A DNA stretch of 64,000 bases from assembly GCF_022230955.1 (NCBI RefSeq), contig NZ_JAKKFI010000069.1, positions 98,267 to 162,266 of the forward strand. The letters are read 5' to 3'. The stretch comes from Micromonospora cabrerizensis. Lineage in GTDB: Bacteria; Actinomycetota; Actinomycetes; Mycobacteriales; Micromonosporaceae. Shown one piece after another: positions 42,083-49,607 of the stretch. The notes under the pieces are model-generated. The model did no database searches. It saw only the letters and a list, made by a program, of their open reading frames with translations, and was not told the DNA's origin. Both the position numbers and the translations under genes were made by a program. Position 1 is the first letter of the stretch. Every line of letters starts with the position of its first letter.

Positions 42083-43338
42083 GCCACGGCCTTCACGCCA
42101 TCCACCGTGGAGTGCTCCGCCGCCGCGTCGACGACGGGACCGGGCCTGCGGGGGAATCGCCGCTGGTGGGCGAGGCCGAGGACGACACCCGCGGCCACCA
42201 ACACGATGGCCGCGATCGCGACCGGCGGATAGCCGACCCCGTCGGCGGCCGCGAGACCGATGGACGCGGCCACGAACGAGCAGACCAGGCCGAACGACGA
42301 CAGGACGGTGAAGTCGGTGCCCCCGGTGTCGGGTCGCGAGTAGTCCATGTTGACCGTGTAGAGCACCACGTTGGCGACGGTGTAGGCCACCATGAAGCAG
42401 CAGAGCGCGGCGACCGTCCCGCCCAGCGGCGCGCGGCCGTTCATCAACGGCAACAGCAGCAGCGTCGACACCGTGAGGGCAACGCCGCCGACCACGAGCA
42501 CACCGCCGCGCCCGAACCGCCCGATGCCGAGCCCGGCCACCAGACCCGCCACGATGGCCGGGACGCTGGTCACCACTCCGGTGACGACGCCGATCCGACC
42601 CAGCGACCATCCCGCGTCGACCAGGGCCGGCGTCACCAGGGCGTACGCCATCCCCGCCCCGACGTAGACGAGCGGCACCACGCCGAACGTCCACAAGCGG
42701 CAGCCGGGCTGGCCGAACACCGACAGCAGCGCCCGGTAGGCCGTGCCGACCTTCGCCACCCGATCGGTGCGCGGAGGTTCCCGGAACCGCAACACCACCA
42801 GCAGACCGACCGCCGTCATCGCGGTCAGCAGGCCGATCGCCGCCGCCCAGCCGAACTGGTCGTAGACCAGGACGCAGGCACCGCCGCCGAGCAGGTTGCC
42901 GAGGTAGCTCGCGGCCACCTGGATCCCGTTACCGGTCCCCCGGCTCGACTCGGCCAGCATCCGGACCGCGACGGCGTCCACGGCGATGTCCTGCGTGGCG
43001 GAGAAGAAGACGTACGCGGCGCAGATCGCGACGATCGGGCCGAGCGCGTCGGCCGGGTCGGTGAACGGCAGCAGTGCCAGCAGCGCGAGCACCAGGGCGC
43101 TCTGGAGCACGAGCAACCAGGACCGGTAGTGGCCGCGGTGTTGCGAGCCGTACCGGTCGAGGATCGGCGCCCAGAGGAACTTGATGGGCCAGATCAGGCC
43201 GACGATCTGCAACAGGGCCAGCGTGTCCAGCGAGGTGCCGCCGTCGCGCAGGATGGCGGTCAGCCCGACGGTGATGAAACCGACGCCGAGGTACTGCGTG
43301 ACGTACAGCGCGGTCAGGGTGCCGAGCCGACCCTTCAT
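42079..43338 (-). CDS. MFS transporter, AmpG/RhtX/FptX-like, probable ferri-siderophore uptake
   Basis: 419 aa; ATG at 43338 overlaps the SIP stop (ATGA). The pattern LTALYVTQYLGVGFITVGLTAILRDGG ... LLQIVGLIWPIKFLWAPILDRYG ... AAYVFFSATQDIAVDAVAVRML is typical of the AmpG/PAT group and its siderophore branch (RhtX, FptX), single-subunit permeases for inner-membrane siderophore import. No ABC importer or binding lipoprotein is in the locus, so this permease is the best uptake candidate. Confidence 0.8.
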   Translation of the reverse strand: MKGRLGTLTALYVTQYLGVGFITVGLTAILRDGGTSLDTLALLQIVGLIWPIKFLWAPILDRYGSQHRGHYRSWLLVLQSALVLALLALLPFTDPADALGPIVAICAAYVFFSATQDIAVDAVAVRMLAESSRGTGNGIQVAASYLGNLLGGGACVLVYDQFGWAAAIGLLTAMTAVGLLVVLRFREPPRTDRVAKVGTAYRALLSVFGQPGCRLWTFGVVPLVYVGAGMAYALVTPALVDAGWSLGRIGVVTGVVTSVPAIVAGLVAGLGIGRFGRGGVLVVGGVALTVSTLLLLPLMNGRAPLGGTVAALCCFMVAYTVANVVLYTVNMDYSRPDTGGTDFTVLSSFGLVCSFVAASIGLAAADGVGYPPVAIAAIVLVAAGVVLGLAHQRRFPRRPGPVVDAAAEHSTVDGVKAVA

Positions 43339-44045
43339 GCGGCTTTCCAGTAGCCGAGGGAGGTCACCCGGTCCTTGTCGACGCCCAGGGTTCGCCGGAT
43401 GTGTCGGGTGATGCCACGGGTGGTGGCCGCCTCGCAGGCCACCCAGTAGTGCCCCGCGCCGCTGCTCGGCAGGGCCGCGCAGACCGTGTCGACGAGGTGT
43501 TGACCCGCGTCGCGCCGAGGCACCCAGGTGACGTCGTGGTGTGCCCGGGCCCGCAGCGCGAGAGCCTTCTCGCCGTCGTGCGCGTACTCCAGCCAGACCG
43601 TCGCCGGGATGTCGGCGCTGGCGTCGAGCAGGCTGTTCACCGCGGGCAGGGAGGCCGCGTCGCCGACGAGGTAGAGATGCTCGGGCGCCGGGTCGGGCAG
43701 GTCGAACGCGCTGCCCTGGACGGTTGCGCTGATGGTGTCGCCAACCTGGGCGGTGGTGGCCCAGCGGGCGGCGCAGCCGTCGTGGAGGGCGAATTCGAGG
43801 GTGAACCGGCCGGTGGACGGGTCGGGGTCCACCAGTGTGTACGCGCGCTGGTGTGCCCGGCCGTCGTTGTCGAACCACAGCCGGATCCACATCGTGGGGT
43901 GCACCCCGCACGCTTCCAGCAGCCCTCCACCGTCCAGGAGGAGCCGTTGATAGTGGCCGTCGATCGACTCGGTGCCCAGCACGGTCAACCGAAAGTCCCG
44001 GCCTCCCATGGCCTTGAGGACCAGGGCCTCCCAGTTCCGTTTCAC
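43335..44045 (-). CDS. Siderophore-interacting protein (SIP/ViuB-type ferric reductase)
   Basis: 236 aa. FAD-binding beta-barrel with RAYTLVDPDPSTGRFTLEFALHDGCAARWATTAQVGDTISATVQGSAF and the NAD-binding part HLYLVGDAASLPAVNSLLD, then HYWVACEAATTRGITRHIRRTLGVDKDRVTSLGYWKAA, all typical of SIPs. They reduce Fe(III)-siderophore in the cytosol to free the iron. First gene of the minus-strand run; the iron box at 44074-44092 lies 29 bp upstream. Confidence 0.93.
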   Translation of the reverse strand: MKRNWEALVLKAMGGRDFRLTVLGTESIDGHYQRLLLDGGGLLEACGVHPTMWIRLWFDNDGRAHQRAYTLVDPDPSTGRFTLEFALHDGCAARWATTAQVGDTISATVQGSAFDLPDPAPEHLYLVGDAASLPAVNSLLDASADIPATVWLEYAHDGEKALALRARAHHDVTWVPRRDAGQHLVDTVCAALPSSGAGHYWVACEAATTRGITRHIRRTLGVDKDRVTSLGYWKAA

Positions 44046-44073
44046 GCACCCCTCCAGGTAAGGTCATCCTTGG

Positions 44074-44092
44074 TTAGGGGAGGTTAACCTAA
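44074..44092. promoter_or_regulatory. IdeR/DtxR iron box between SIP and acyltransferase genes
   Basis: TTAGGGGAGGTTAACCTAA matches 16 of 19 consensus positions, with a perfect right half. It sits between divergent starts (44045 minus, 44127 plus), so one site can control both. A second partial copy (TAAGGTCATCCTTGG, 44059-44073) abuts it. Confidence 0.88.
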
Positions 44093-44126
44093 GTCGCGCC
44101 CCGGATGGAACAGAGGACAGCGCCCG

Positions 44127-44687
44127 ATGACGTACCTGGAGAAAGTCACCGGTCTCGGCGAGTTGTCGTTGGTGACCGTCGACCCCGACCGGCACGCCGC
44201 CCTCCTGCACGGCTGGGTCACCCAACCTCGGAACTCGTTCTGGGGCATGGGCGAACACACCCTGGAACAGGTGCGCGAGACCTACGCCTTCGTGGACAGC
44301 CTGCCGACGCACCACGCGTACCTGATCATGGTCGACGCGGAGCCGGTCGGCATCTTCCAGACCTACCAGCCCGAGGCGGACCCGGTCGGCGAGCTCTACC
44401 GCGTGCAGCCCGGCGACATCGGGATGCACCTGCTGCTCAGTCCCGACCGACGCCTCGCCCGCGGCCTCACCAACGTCGTCGGCCCGGCCCTGGCCCGCTT
44501 CCTCTTCCGCGACCCGGCCGCCCAGCGGATCGTGGTCGAGCCGGACGTCCGCAACCACCTCGCCCTGCGCCGACTGGAGATCGAGGGGTTCACCCTCGAC
44601 TCGGAGATCGACATGGCGGACAAGCGGGCCCAGCTGGCCTTCCTGACGCGCGACCGCTTCGCGGCGAACCACCCCACGCCGGCCTGA
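44127..44687 (+). CDS. GNAT acyltransferase of the IucB/AlcB siderophore family
   Basis: 186 aa. LVTVDPDRHAALLHGWVTQPRNSFWGMGEHTLEQVRETYAFVDSLPTHHAYLIMVDAEPVGIFQTYQPEADPVGELY and GDIGMHLLLSPDRRLARGLTNVVGPALARFLF are the IucB/RhbD/DesC pattern, where acetyl- or acyl-CoA is transferred to an N-hydroxylated amine. No lysine/ornithine/diamine N-monooxygenase is in the window, and the vibrioferrin pathway needs no acyltransferase. So it either decorates the product or serves a second siderophore whose hydroxylase lies elsewhere. Confidence 0.85.
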   Translation: MTYLEKVTGLGELSLVTVDPDRHAALLHGWVTQPRNSFWGMGEHTLEQVRETYAFVDSLPTHHAYLIMVDAEPVGIFQTYQPEADPVGELYRVQPGDIGMHLLLSPDRRLARGLTNVVGPALARFLFRDPAAQRIVVEPDVRNHLALRRLEIEGFTLDSEIDMADKRAQLAFLTRDRFAANHPTPA

Positions 44688-44704
44688 GCACCGGCGCGGC
44701 GACC

Positions 44705-45412
44705 TCAGCTGTTGGCGTTCCAGAAGCCGATGAGGGTCGCCGTCCACCAGCCGACCTGAGAGACGGTGGCGGCGGCGACGCCGGCGAGCAGGGCGGACCA
44801 GGTCGGCTGACCGTCCACGGCGGCGAGTCGGTCCCGGACCCGGCCGAGGAACAGCCCGTTGATGCCGACCGCCAGCACCGCAAGCAGCTTGACCCAGACC
44901 AGCCCGGACGACGTGTCCGGCCCCAGGGCGGCGCCACTGGCGAGCAGACCCACCAGACCCAGCCAGATGAGCAGGTGCGCGCCGCGCGCGGCGGTCAGCA
45001 CGGTGCCGAGCGGTTCCCGGCGAAGCAGCCAGCGGAGGCTGAACCAGTCCACCGTCAACACCGCGCCGAAGCCCACCACGAGGCAGGTCAGGTGGCAGAA
45101 GAGGGCGACCATCCGCCAACCCGGGGTGAGGGTGACGTGCGGCGCGACGAGGATCGCAAGCAGCCACCCGGCGCTCATCGTCAGGATCGAGACGGCGACG
45201 GCCGTACGCCCGGCGGCGCGGCGATGACCACCGCGCCAGCCTGCCGCCGGTGTGGCAGCCGCCGCGGCGACCGCACGGGGCGACGAGGTGCCGGGGGTAC
45301 GGTGTGCGGCGCGTCGTGCGGGGCGGGCGACGTCCGAGGCCCTGGCCCGGTGGGCCGGCGGTGTGACCCGGGCCGGAGGGCGGACGGTGGCGTGGAGGTC
45401 AGACGCCGACAT
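44705..45412 (-). CDS. Integral membrane protein of unknown function
   Basis: 235 aa. An Ala/Arg-rich cytosolic N-terminus of 70 residues, then five helices: SILTMSAGWLLAILVAP, MVALFCHLTCLVVGFGAVLTVDWF, AHLLIWLGLVGLLASGAALG, VWVKLLAVLAVGINGLFLG, ALLAGVAAATVSQVGWWTATLIGF. His and Arg at helix ends (LFCHLTC, GAHLL) recall heme- or copper-linked families but no motif is decisive. The start could be further in. It may pair with the DUF305 gene just upstream (25 bp). Confidence 0.6.
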   Translation of the reverse strand: MSASDLHATVRPPARVTPPAHRARASDVARPARRAAHRTPGTSSPRAVAAAAATPAAGWRGGHRRAAGRTAVAVSILTMSAGWLLAILVAPHVTLTPGWRMVALFCHLTCLVVGFGAVLTVDWFSLRWLLRREPLGTVLTAARGAHLLIWLGLVGLLASGAALGPDTSSGLVWVKLLAVLAVGINGLFLGRVRDRLAAVDGQPTWSALLAGVAAATVSQVGWWTATLIGFWNANS

Positions 45413-45436
45413 CGGTCGGTCTTCTGCGCGGCATGC

Positions 45437-46135
45437 TCAGTCGACCTGCGGTGTTCCGGTCGCCCCGGGCTGACCGTCCAGCGCGCTCAACTCGGCGGCC
45501 CGGGCCTGCTGGATCCGGCCAGCGAGCGCCTTCAGCTCCGGGCTGCCCCCGGCGGTCTGCTCACCCCGGCACAGCACCATGGTCTGCGCGAGGTGTGCCC
45601 GCACCAACGCGGCTGCCCGGGACGGCACCTCGGTGTCGGGGGCGGCGCGCAGCTCGGCGAGGCTGGCGTCGGTGACCATGCCCGGCATCTGATGCCCCTC
45701 GTGGATGTTCTGCTCCGGGACGTTGCCTGCGGCCAACAGCCCGCGTAGGTCCCGCAATTCGGCCTGGTGAGCCGCCCGCAGGTCACCGAGCAGCGCCCGC
45801 AGCGACGGATCCCCGCCCGTCGGACGGGCGTCGACGTGGTCGATCAGCGCGAGCGCACCCTCGTTCATCGGGATCAGCAGTTGGATGAAGGCGTCATCGG
45901 TGCTGTTGAGCACCACCGGTGCCATCGGCGCCGGACCGACCGGCGGGGCTGCGGCCGACGGTGATGCGGCCGACGGGGCTGCCGTCGGTGAGGTGACGGT
46001 CTGGTCGGTGCGGCCCCAACCCTGGCCGAGGCCGACTGCCACCGTCGTCACGACCAGGGTCGCGACGACTCCGACGATCCGCCGGGCCCCGCCACCGGGC
46101 GCCGGGCGTCCGGTCGTGGTCGGCTGCTGGTCCAC
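45437..46135 (-). CDS. DUF305-family exported protein
   Basis: 232 aa, GTG at 46135. TM/signal at 16-37 (RIVGVVATLVVTTVAVGLGQGW), Pro/Ala/Ser linker, then a four-helix DUF305 domain: NSTDDAFIQLLIPMNEGALALIDHVDAR, LRALLGDLRAAHQAELRDLRGLLAAG, NIHEGHQMPGMVTDASLAELRAA. His/Met residues (IHEGHQMPGM) fit DUF305, a ferritin-like family often near copper genes. The usual M-x-x-H-H at the first helix is here PMNEGAL, so metal binding may be altered. Confidence 0.75.
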   Translation of the reverse strand: MDQQPTTTGRPAPGGGARRIVGVVATLVVTTVAVGLGQGWGRTDQTVTSPTAAPSAASPSAAAPPVGPAPMAPVVLNSTDDAFIQLLIPMNEGALALIDHVDARPTGGDPSLRALLGDLRAAHQAELRDLRGLLAAGNVPEQNIHEGHQMPGMVTDASLAELRAAPDTEVPSRAAALVRAHLAQTMVLCRGEQTAGGSPELKALAGRIQQARAAELSALDGQPGATGTPQVD

Positions 46136-46149
46136 CGGTGGGCCGCCGC

Positions 46150-48039
46150 TCAACGGGCGGCCTGGAACGCGCGACCGACCAGGGTCGCCTCGGTGCCGTT
46201 GCTGAACAACCCGGACCGGTCCTTGTCCGTGGCGGGCAGACCGAACCACGCGTACCGCTGCACATAGGACAGTTGACCGAGCATGGCGGTCGCTGCGGTG
46301 AGGAAGGCCGCCTGCTGCTCCTGGCCGGGGAAGTGTGCGCCGCCGCCGTCGAAGCGGATCAGCGCGAACTCGGTCAACCAGATCGGTTTCCGGTACCGCT
46401 GGTAGACGGCCTGGAGATACTGCCGGAGCTGGTCGACGGCGGCGCTGGTCGTGAAGTCGGCGCCGAACCAGTGCAGGGTGATGAAGTCCACGCGGTGACC
46501 GCGGGCCTGGGCGCCGGTCATGAACCTGTCCAGCCAACCCTGCGGATCGGGCCCGCCCCAGGCGACCGCCGGGCTGCCCAGCCTGCTGCCCGTCGCCATC
46601 AGTTGCGGCCACAGGTCAAGCGCCTGCTCGACGGTCATGTTCGCCTGCTCGGGCATGTCCGGCTCGTTGAAGGTGAGCAGATCCGGTCCTGCCGCCTTGG
46701 CCCGGGCCAGCTCCGTGGGGGTGACGTTCTCCGCGCTGCGGATCATGGGCACGAACGTCACACCACGCGGCGTGCTGATCCCCGGGTGCTGGGTGCCCCA
46801 GGTGTAGTACCAGCCGGCCTTCGAGTTCGCCAACGCCTGACTGGCCCCGGCGAAGTTCCACACTCCGACGCCCTTGCGGGCGGAGCTGACCGCCGGGGCG
46901 ACCGGCGCCTTCGACGAGGGGCGCGCGCTCGGCGACGGTGCGACGCTCGGGGAGGCGACGGCGCTGGGCGCGGCGGACGGCGGGGCGGCCCACGAGGGCG
47001 CTGGCGGATCCTCGGGCAGGATCACCACCGCCATGGTGATGGCGAGAACGGCTGCGGCCACCCCGGCGGCGAGGGACGGGACCAGGCCACGGGGCCGGTT
47101 CACCGCGAGGTCGACGATGCTCGGCCCACCGCCGCCGTCGGAGGGCACACCGCCGGGCGGGGTCGACCCGGCGGTGTGCCCGGCCGTCGGGCCCGGAGGG
47201 TGGTACCCGACGGCCGGCGCGGCAGCCGGGGGTGCGGCCGCGCTCGGGAAGTGGGCGCTCAGACCCGTCGGCAACGGCAGCATCGGCAGACCGGCGAGCA
47301 GCCGGTCGATCGGCAGGAGCGTGGAGCCCAGTCGCCCGCAGAAGGCGCAGTCGCGGACGTGCCGGGCCAGCCTCTTGCGCCACAGCGGGCTGGGCGTGCC
47401 GTCCCACTCGCCGCTCACGGCGCGCAGGTCCGGGCAACCGGGGCGGGCGCCGAGGGCCCGTACGACGCCCCGGGCGCTCTGGATCTGCTCCTTCATCCGG
47501 TGGATCCGCACCGCGACGTGCCCGGGTGACAGCCCGAGCGCGTCGGCGACCTCGGCGCGGCTGACCTCGCCGGTCTCCTCCAGCCACCACAGCGACAGCA
47601 GTTCCTGGTCGTCCGGGTCGAGCCAACGGGTCGCCTCGGCCACCTCGCGTCGCTGGTCGGTGAGGCCGAGCCGGAGGATGGTCATCCCCGCGAAGTCGGA
47701 GGCCGGGTCGGGCACGTTGTGAATCGCGTCGAGCCCGGCGTCGCGGTTGAGCGCGAGGCGGCGGCGCTGTTCCCAGTCGCGCACCTGACGGATGGCGATC
47801 GCCACCAGCCACGAGCGGTAGGCCGCCGGGTCGTTGAGCGCGGGCAGGTACCGGATCACCCGTACCAACGTCTCCTGGACCACGTCATCGACGTCGGCGT
47901 GACCGCGCAGCGCACGCCCGACGATGTTGTAGACCAGCGGGAGCGAGGCCGCGACGACGTCATCGAGGGCGCGCTGGTCGCCCTGTCGGGCCGCGACGAC
48001 CAACCCGACATCGGGTAGTGCTCGACCGGCTGACGACAT
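46150..48039 (-). CDS. ECF sigma factor fused to zinc-finger, TM helix and extracellular GH128-like domain
   Basis: 629 aa, ATG at 48039 with AAGGAG 8 nt upstream. Region 2 at 25-90 (SLPLVYNIVGRALRGHADVDDVVQETLVRVIRYLP); region 4 at 140-190 (LDPDDQELLSLWWLEETGEVSRAEVADALGLSPGHVAVRIHRMKEQI). Then an anti-sigma-like zinc finger H227-x3-C231-x2-C234, a Pro-rich linker, a transmembrane helix (about 318-341), a Ser/Pro/Ala stalk and a glycosyl-hydrolase catalytic core (390-629): GVGVWNFAG, Glu459 in LLTFNEPDMP and Glu557 in WLTEFAL are the two expected acids. So the sigma factor is tethered to the membrane behind a glycan-binding or cleaving sensor. Confidence 0.85.
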   Translation of the reverse strand: MSSAGRALPDVGLVVAARQGDQRALDDVVAASLPLVYNIVGRALRGHADVDDVVQETLVRVIRYLPALNDPAAYRSWLVAIAIRQVRDWEQRRRLALNRDAGLDAIHNVPDPASDFAGMTILRLGLTDQRREVAEATRWLDPDDQELLSLWWLEETGEVSRAEVADALGLSPGHVAVRIHRMKEQIQSARGVVRALGARPGCPDLRAVSGEWDGTPSPLWRKRLARHVRDCAFCGRLGSTLLPIDRLLAGLPMLPLPTGLSAHFPSAAAPPAAAPAVGYHPPGPTAGHTAGSTPPGGVPSDGGGGPSIVDLAVNRPRGLVPSLAAGVAAAVLAITMAVVILPEDPPAPSWAAPPSAAPSAVASPSVAPSPSARPSSKAPVAPAVSSARKGVGVWNFAGASQALANSKAGWYYTWGTQHPGISTPRGVTFVPMIRSAENVTPTELARAKAAGPDLLTFNEPDMPEQANMTVEQALDLWPQLMATGSRLGSPAVAWGGPDPQGWLDRFMTGAQARGHRVDFITLHWFGADFTTSAAVDQLRQYLQAVYQRYRKPIWLTEFALIRFDGGGAHFPGQEQQAAFLTAATAMLGQLSYVQRYAWFGLPATDKDRSGLFSNGTEATLVGRAFQAAR

Positions 48040-48182
48040 GGGTGTCACTCCTTGTGTGCTCGTCCGCGCGGCACCCGCGCTGCGCGTTGACCGCCCTCAA
48101 GATCGGAGACTGGCAGCACCGGGTCGGATTACAGAATTCTCGGCTGCCGGCGGGTCGGATGCGACCCGGGGCCCTCGGCGGC

Positions 48183-48208
48183 GCATGAGGGGTGCCGACG
48201 GCGGGTAT
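48183..48208 (+). promoter_or_regulatory. Candidate sigma-B-type promoter of the 61-aa gene
   Basis: GCAT-N16-GGGTAT fully satisfies GNNT-N14-16-GGGTAY. It would give a 130-140 nt leader before ATG 48351. Confidence 0.5.
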
Positions 48209-48214
48209 GGTGCG

Positions 48215-48257
48215 AGGTGTCGGTGTCGCCGGGCGTCCGCCCGTGCACGAGACACCT
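48215..48257 (+). other. Nested hairpin in the leader of the 61-aa gene
   Basis: AGGTGTC/GACACCT (48215-48221, 48251-48257) encloses CGGGCG-TC-CGCCCG (48230-48243). It starts 7 nt after the promoter -10, so would be at the very 5' end of the transcript, perhaps stabilising it. Confidence 0.45.
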
Positions 48258-48350
48258 GATCGGGCGCCAGCGTGAGCGCCGCACGTCACGAGGTCGCACG
48301 GCGAGAGCCGGGGCCCGGGCGCACTCCTTCGTGAAAGACAGGCATCCTGC

Positions 48351-48536
48351 ATGACATCGAACGACAACGGTCGACCGGCCCTGTTCCTCGCCACGTCGAG
48401 CTCCGACGTGCTCGACGGGTCGATGGCGACCTTCGACGGCAGCGAGGAGGCCATGCTGCGGCTGCGCCACCCGTTCGCGGTGAAGCCGGCCCAGCAGGCC
48501 CCGATCGCCGGCGACGAGCCGGACCCGCAGGGCTGA
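48351..48536 (+). CDS. 61-aa small protein, unknown
   Basis: Starts MTSNDNGRPALFLATSSSDV and ends APIAGDEPDPQG. Nearly every codon ends in G or C, so it is under coding selection. No signal, TM helix or family that I know. The preceding sigma-B-type promoter and structured leader suggest stress expression. A RiPP precursor was considered, but no modification genes lie near. Confidence 0.55.
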   Translation: MTSNDNGRPALFLATSSSDVLDGSMATFDGSEEAMLRLRHPFAVKPAQQAPIAGDEPDPQG

Positions 48537-48780
48537 CCGGCGCGGTCCCACCCGTTTCCGACCGCCATCCACCTGCGCTGGGTCGTACTTTCGGCTAGTA
48601 AACGGTCAACATTTCGGGTAGTGTCCGGGTCATCAAGTGAACGACATGACGCGGTGGCGAGGCCCGTGCTCGTGGCCTTGCGACAGCGCACATTCGCCCG
48701 TACGTGCGCCCCGGCGTCAGCCGGTTCGGAGACCCTTCCGGTCGACTCGATCGACGGGCAGTGCGGGAAGGACCACTCCC

Positions 48781-49587
48781 ATGGCCATCACTGTCGACAC
48801 CGCGACCAGCACCAGCATCGACCGGCGGCGCAGCGACCAGAGCCCGGACGACCTCCTGGCCGCCCTGGCGGCGACGCCGGCCGACGACCCTCGCCGCCCA
48901 GCCCTGCGGGACCGCGCCATCGAGGCGTGGCTGCCGCTCGCCCGGCACCTGGCCCGCCGCTACGGCGGGCGCGGCGCGCCCGACGACGACCTGGCCCAGA
49001 CCGCCTCGGTCGGGCTGATCAAGGCCGTGGACCACTTCGACCACAGCCGAGGTGTCGACTTCGCCGGGTACGCCATTCCCACCATCATCGGCGAGATCAA
49101 GCGCTACTTCCGGGACCGCACCTGGTCGGTACGCGTGCCCCGCCGCCTCCAGGAGCTACGCCTGTCGATCAGCGCGGCGAACAGCGTCCTGACGCAGACC
49201 CTCGGTCGTTCGCCGACCGTTGCCGACATCGCGTCCTACCTGGCCCTGACCGAGGAGACCGTGCTGGAAGGGCTGGAGGGCGCACGCGCCTACCGGGCCA
49301 CGTCGCTGTCCACCCCGATCGGTGGCGAGGGCAGTCGGGAGCTCGGGGACACCCTCGGCGGCGACGACCACGAGTTCGACGTCGTGGAGATCCGGGTCGC
49401 CCTCGGCCCGGCCCTCGCCACCCTGCCGGAGCGCGAGCGCGAGATCCTGAGCCTGCGCTTCCACGGCAACCTGACCCAGTCCCAGATCGCCGACCGGGTC
49501 GGTGTCTCGCAGATGCACGTCTCCCGGCTCATCAACCGGTCGTTGGCCACGCTGCGTAGCCACCTCTCCGGCGACAACTCGTTCTGA
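48781..49587 (+). CDS. Sigma-B/F/G-type RNA polymerase sigma factor
   Basis: 268 aa, ATG at 48781 (GGAAGGA upstream). Region 2: LARHLARRYGGRGAPDDDLAQTASVGLIKAVDHFDHSRGVDFAGYAIPTIIGEIKRYFRDRTWSVRVPRRLQEL. Region 3: LGRSPTVADIASYLALTEETVLEGL. Region 4: LPEREREILSLRFHGNLTQSQIADRVGVSQMHVSRLINRSLATLR. This is the actinobacterial general-stress sigma-B family, normally held by an RsbW-type kinase and freed by STAS antagonists and PP2C phosphatases. No anti-sigma gene adjoins it; STAS and PP2C genes are elsewhere in the window. Confidence 0.93.
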   Translation: MAITVDTATSTSIDRRRSDQSPDDLLAALAATPADDPRRPALRDRAIEAWLPLARHLARRYGGRGAPDDDLAQTASVGLIKAVDHFDHSRGVDFAGYAIPTIIGEIKRYFRDRTWSVRVPRRLQELRLSISAANSVLTQTLGRSPTVADIASYLALTEETVLEGLEGARAYRATSLSTPIGGEGSRELGDTLGGDDHEFDVVEIRVALGPALATLPEREREILSLRFHGNLTQSQIADRVGVSQMHVSRLINRSLATLRSHLSGDNSF

Positions 49588-49607
49588 CCGTCGGCGTCGT
49601 CGACCAC

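Larger units (their letters stand above)
48040..48350. other. Divergent promoter region with sigma-B-type promoter and structured leader
   Basis: 311 bp without a gene. The plus strand carries the candidate promoter at 48183-48208 and a hairpin at 48215-48257 in front of the 61-aa gene; the minus strand must hold the promoter of the sigma-GH fusion. Confidence 0.55.

Noticed and set aside
48351..48536. 61-aa ORF as a lanthipeptide or other RiPP precursor
   Set aside because: No modification, protease or transport genes adjoin it, and it has no Cys and no leader-core boundary.
48616..48621. GGGTAG upstream of the sigma-B-type gene as an autoregulated sigma-B promoter
   Set aside because: No GNNT element at 14-16 bp spacing.
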